Origin: Ramazzottius varieornatus
Taxonomy: Eukaryota; Tardigrada; Eutardigrada; Parachela; Ramazzottiidae
NCBI GenBank assembly: GCA_001949185.1
Contig: BDGG01000011.1
Location: 1,412,597-1,476,596, forward strand
Reading direction: 5' to 3'
Length of the DNA stretch: 64,000 bases
In this document: piece after piece, positions 61,654 through 64,000 of the stretch
Layout: the number at the start of each line of letters is the position of its first letter
How positions within the stretch are numbered: position 1 is the first letter of the stretch
Position numbers and translations under genes: made by a program
The notes under the pieces: model-generated
What the model was told of the DNA's origin: nothing
The model's database searches: none
The model's input: only the letters and a program-made list of their open reading frames with translations

Positions 61654-62057
61654 TACTGTATACTCTGCGGTAATTTCCGTGCGTCACTCGACTCATTTTC
61701 ACATCTCTGGGGAAGAGTAGGCTTGCGACTCGTTACATTAGCGGCACGTATGACGTCAGGCTACCGTCATGATGAAATCGCAGTCAGCTGATTCGCGACC
61801 GTAGACCATTTTCTCAATCCTCAACTGTCTCGTGACTTGTGCTTGCGCGAACAAATCTTCAGAAGACCAAAGGGTGAGACTAAAACTTGAATCTCCTTTT
61901 CAAACTAATATCAATTACAGAATGGAGAAGAATAAGGATTAAAACTCTACGATGATTACGATAGACGTCACTCTATTTCAGTATGAGGATCTACACGCAT
62001 CCTGTCTATTATGACGAAGCCCTGTGACGTACGGAGATTACCGCAGAGTTTACAGTA
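61654..62057. mobile_element. MITE with TACTGTA/TACAGTA ends
   Basis: The left end has TACTGTATACTCTGCGG, then TAATTTCCGTGCGTCAC. The right end is the near reverse complement (GTGACGTACGGAGATTA, CCGCAGAGTTTACAGTA). TIR about 40 bases, total about 404 bases, non-coding. The ends resemble the shorter element at 3800-3948. Confidence 0.8.
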
Positions 62058-62338
62058 GTTTGGTGCAGTTCAACGCCATGCCATGTTGTTGACATAGGTT
62101 CCTTGTCGAGGTTGTCGATCAGAAGTCAGAGGGCACAGTTCACCAGACTCCATCTGAACCAGTTTGCAGATGGTTTCATGTTTGTACCAGAGCTAGAGTG
62201 TCAGGCAAAAAGCAACAGTCGGAAAAGTCGATGTTTCGCTGAAGACGAGCTGTGTGTTCTCACTGAATGCTTTTAGTTAGTCTTTATCCCACTTCAGAAC
62301 TCTGATTTACAGCAAGGAAACCGAAAGCTTGCGCGAGA

Positions 62339-62638
62339 ATGATTAGACGATATTCTTCCCGATCCGTCTTGTGGATGGCTTTACTCTTCGTATGCCTGAG
62401 TTATTTGCCGCCGAACGTGGCTGGTCATATGACAGCGGTAACTATGGCACTTCCGACACTACGAACTTTGTTTCCTCCCTTGAGGCCCTTCACTTCCATG
62501 CTGCGGAATAAACGAGAAACCAAGGACAAAGGCGGGAAAGGATCCAAGGATAAAGAGCTGAAAGTGGCAAAGTCGAGGCTGAAAGAGCGACCTCGCTCGG
62601 TAGAACGACCCATCCACCCATCGGATCAGCGCGGGTAA
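62339..62638 (+). CDS. Small secreted precursor 2 with furin-type cleavage site
   Basis: 99 residues, single exon, ATG 62339. A signal peptide (VLWMALLFVCLSYLPPNVAG) is followed by a spacer with RTLFPPL, then RNKR (56-59) and a 40-residue basic tail whose core ELKVAKSRLKERPRSVERP aligns with precursor 1. Shared features are the TLFP word before the site, the R-x-K-R-E junction, K-D, G-K, E-L, A-K, R-L-K, R-P-R-S and E-R-P. Divergence outside these points indicates an old duplication kept by selection on the tail. The function is unknown. A secreted bioactive peptide is possible, but a structural or nucleic-acid-binding secreted protein is not excluded. Confidence 0.65.
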   Translation: MIRRYSSRSVLWMALLFVCLSYLPPNVAGHMTAVTMALPTLRTLFPPLRPFTSMLRNKRETKDKGGKGSKDKELKVAKSRLKERPRSVERPIHPSDQRG

Positions 62639-63364
62639 CCAACGCCATCAGGGGGATCCCCATCCTCAACAGCCAGTCGATTAAAAAACAATTTCTTGAA
62701 TACCTGAGATGAACAACTTTTTAGCGCTTCGACAAAAAGTATTAATAATCAAAGCATGAACGGAGAACAGACTGAAAGTTAACTTTCATCAGAAATAGAA
62801 GCAAGGTGGCGGGAACAGAATATTTCTCAAAATCCAGCTGGTGATCGGTAGCGCACCACATGGATTTTGCCGTTTCACTTGCGCACTTTCGTTTAGTGTA
62901 AAACTGAAATTTGTTCTCGAGCCTGGACAGCAGTCAGGCTTGACTTCCTTCTGCTCAAACTAGTCACTAGACATCTCTCTTCCATCTGGAGCTGAAGTCA
63001 AACTCAAATGTACGATGGAGAAGAAACTATATGACTTCTTCCAGAACGCAAAGCCCTAAAAAACCTCCCATCGTATACATTACAGAATGTTTTCAACGAA
63101 TGACTTCCCAGCCCTGGCTCTAATGGTGCCGTATCACCCATAAGTTAACCTACACTCGAGCAAAAAAACTGCAGAGATCGAACGACCACAGAATGTCTGG
63201 TGAGCACAGCTTTATAGCTTATTGAACCCCCTATGTAGTGGTCACATTACTGCACTCGCAGTAAGCTCGCGCATATACACGGAACCAATTAAATTTGATC
63301 ATGACAGTACTTTTTCCATTGTAAACCGCCCAAAAGAGGAAGCTATGATACCAAGAGAGGCTTC
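62639..63364. other. Intergenic, nothing recognised
   Basis: 726 bases between precursor 2 and the stop of the minus-strand gene at the right edge. Only weak inverted repeats and no supported frame. Confidence 0.5.
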
Positions 63365-64000
63365 TCACCACTGTGATGTGCCGTCCAGTCGAGCTTTGAC
63401 TGCATCGCGCGTCCAAAAATCCATTCTGTCATCAAATTTCTTGGAATTAGTGGTGGAGGATAATACGTCGAAACATTCTTGGAGCCACTGCGATTGGGCG
63501 GGTGGGTATTTCCACAATACATCACTGCGGGCTATTACGTCGCTCATCCATGGTAGGCAATAGAATACGCCATCTGACCTGCTGCAGTATTTTTCATAGA
63601 CTTTCATGTCAAATACGACTTCTGGTATACAAAGTTGCTGGAAGGGAACGTGGAACAAACCATCCTTTTGTGAACTCGTCCACCTGTACAAACTGATACC
63701 TGGTACAGGTAAAGTTTCTCGCGGTCGAGTGTACCACAGCGATCGAAGGGCGTGACGAGAATTCACTAACATACGACGAAAAACCAGACAGTCAGTGACA
63801 CTCGACAACAACTCTTTGACTTTCGCCTCGCGTTCAGGCCACATTGGACGTCCATCTTCGTCCGAGTTAAACAGTTCTCTGACATAATCCCACTGCAGGT
63901 CAACCACTATAATGCGAATAAGGCGATTCGGGAACGTGAAAAAGGTGGTCTCCAGGTAACTTATGGGACCATCTTGGTGCAATCTCAGCCAGTAGACAAA
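63365..64000 (-). CDS. 3' end of an unrecognised gene, cut by window edge
   Basis: Open from the right edge (frame FVYWLRLHQDGPISYLET) to a stop at 63365, at least 211 codons without an intron. The composition is that of a soluble globular domain: many aromatics, a hydrophobic strand RLIRIIVVDLQWDYVRELF, then WPEREAKVKELLSSVTD and three Cys in a Tyr-rich segment (FDMKVYEKYCSRSDGVFYCL). The strand-Asp pattern faintly recalls glycosyltransferases but I cannot support that. Clearly coding, function unknown. Confidence 0.6.
   Translation of the reverse strand, partial: FVYWLRLHQDGPISYLETTFFTFPNRLIRIIVVDLQWDYVRELFNSDEDGRPMWPEREAKVKELLSSVTDCLVFRRMLVNSRHALRSLWYTRPRETLPVPGISLYRWTSSQKDGLFHVPFQQLCIPEVVFDMKVYEKYCSRSDGVFYCLPWMSDVIARSDVLWKYPPAQSQWLQECFDVLSSTTNSKKFDDRMDFWTRDAVKARLDGTSQW

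Larger units (their letters stand above)
60294..62338. other. Region between the two peptide-precursor genes
   Basis: Holds GTGGCGCAC-family hairpins at 60955-61075 and the MITE at 61654-62057. Frames at 61127-61630 are short and unrecognised. The 280 bases before 62339 may contain a 5' untranslated exon border (TTTACAG/CAAGG near 62312). Confidence 0.45.

Overview
The window is eukaryotic and almost certainly from an invertebrate animal. Genes are split by short GT-AG introns (mostly 60-500 bases), and the recognisable products are animal ones: a caspase, a junctophilin, an Ig/FN3 adhesion molecule, a GABARAP-type Atg8, a ZCCHC14-like protein and a rhodopsin-like receptor. Gene compactness, short introns and the kind of transposons would suit a tardigrade or a similar small ecdysozoan, but that is only a guess. 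I rebuilt gene models by hand from splice signals, reading frame and family resemblance.

Layout. 0-0.6 kb: start of a caspase copy on the minus strand, an almost identical inverted copy of the caspase locus at 33.7-34.25 kb. 0.6-7.4 kb: repeat-rich DNA with a 2.5 kb inverted-repeat structure holding three nested MITEs. 7.4-16.1 kb (minus): a 3xIg + FN3 adhesion gene with a 4.9 kb first intron. 18.0-19.2 kb (minus): a GABARAP-like gene ending exactly at the conjugation glycine. 19.2-20.8 kb: an unresolved minus-strand locus. 21.2-23.6 kb (plus): a ZCCHC14-like CCHC zinc-knuckle gene. 23.6-26.5 kb: weak candidates and nested repeats. 26.5-27.5 kb (plus): a three-exon gene of unknown function. 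27.7-31.7 kb (plus): a THAP/P-element transposase with two in-frame TAG codons and two MITEs in its first intron. 32.9-33.2 kb: a frameshifted PP4-type phosphatase fragment. 34.0-35.2 kb (plus): the complete caspase. 35.6-40.2 kb: a decayed piggyBac element with TTAA ends carrying a broken Tc1/mariner-like transposase. 40-44 kb: MITEs. 44.3-45.4 kb (plus): an intronless class A GPCR. 47.9-48.3 kb: a Gly-rich secreted protein reading frame with an early stop. 51.8-56.9 kb (plus): a ten-exon junctophilin. 60.0-62.6 kb (plus): two paralogous small secreted precursors with furin-like sites. 63.4-64.0 kb (minus): the 3' end of an unrecognised gene.

The genes do not form a single pathway. The most distinctive features are (i) the two related furin-site peptide precursors, (ii) a family of about 50-bp hairpins with arms close to CCAAGTGGCGCAC, often in pairs, mostly inside introns and twice interrupted near the loop by TA-flanked MITEs, (iii) an Atg8 with a pre-exposed C-terminal glycine, and (iv) the caspase inverted duplication.
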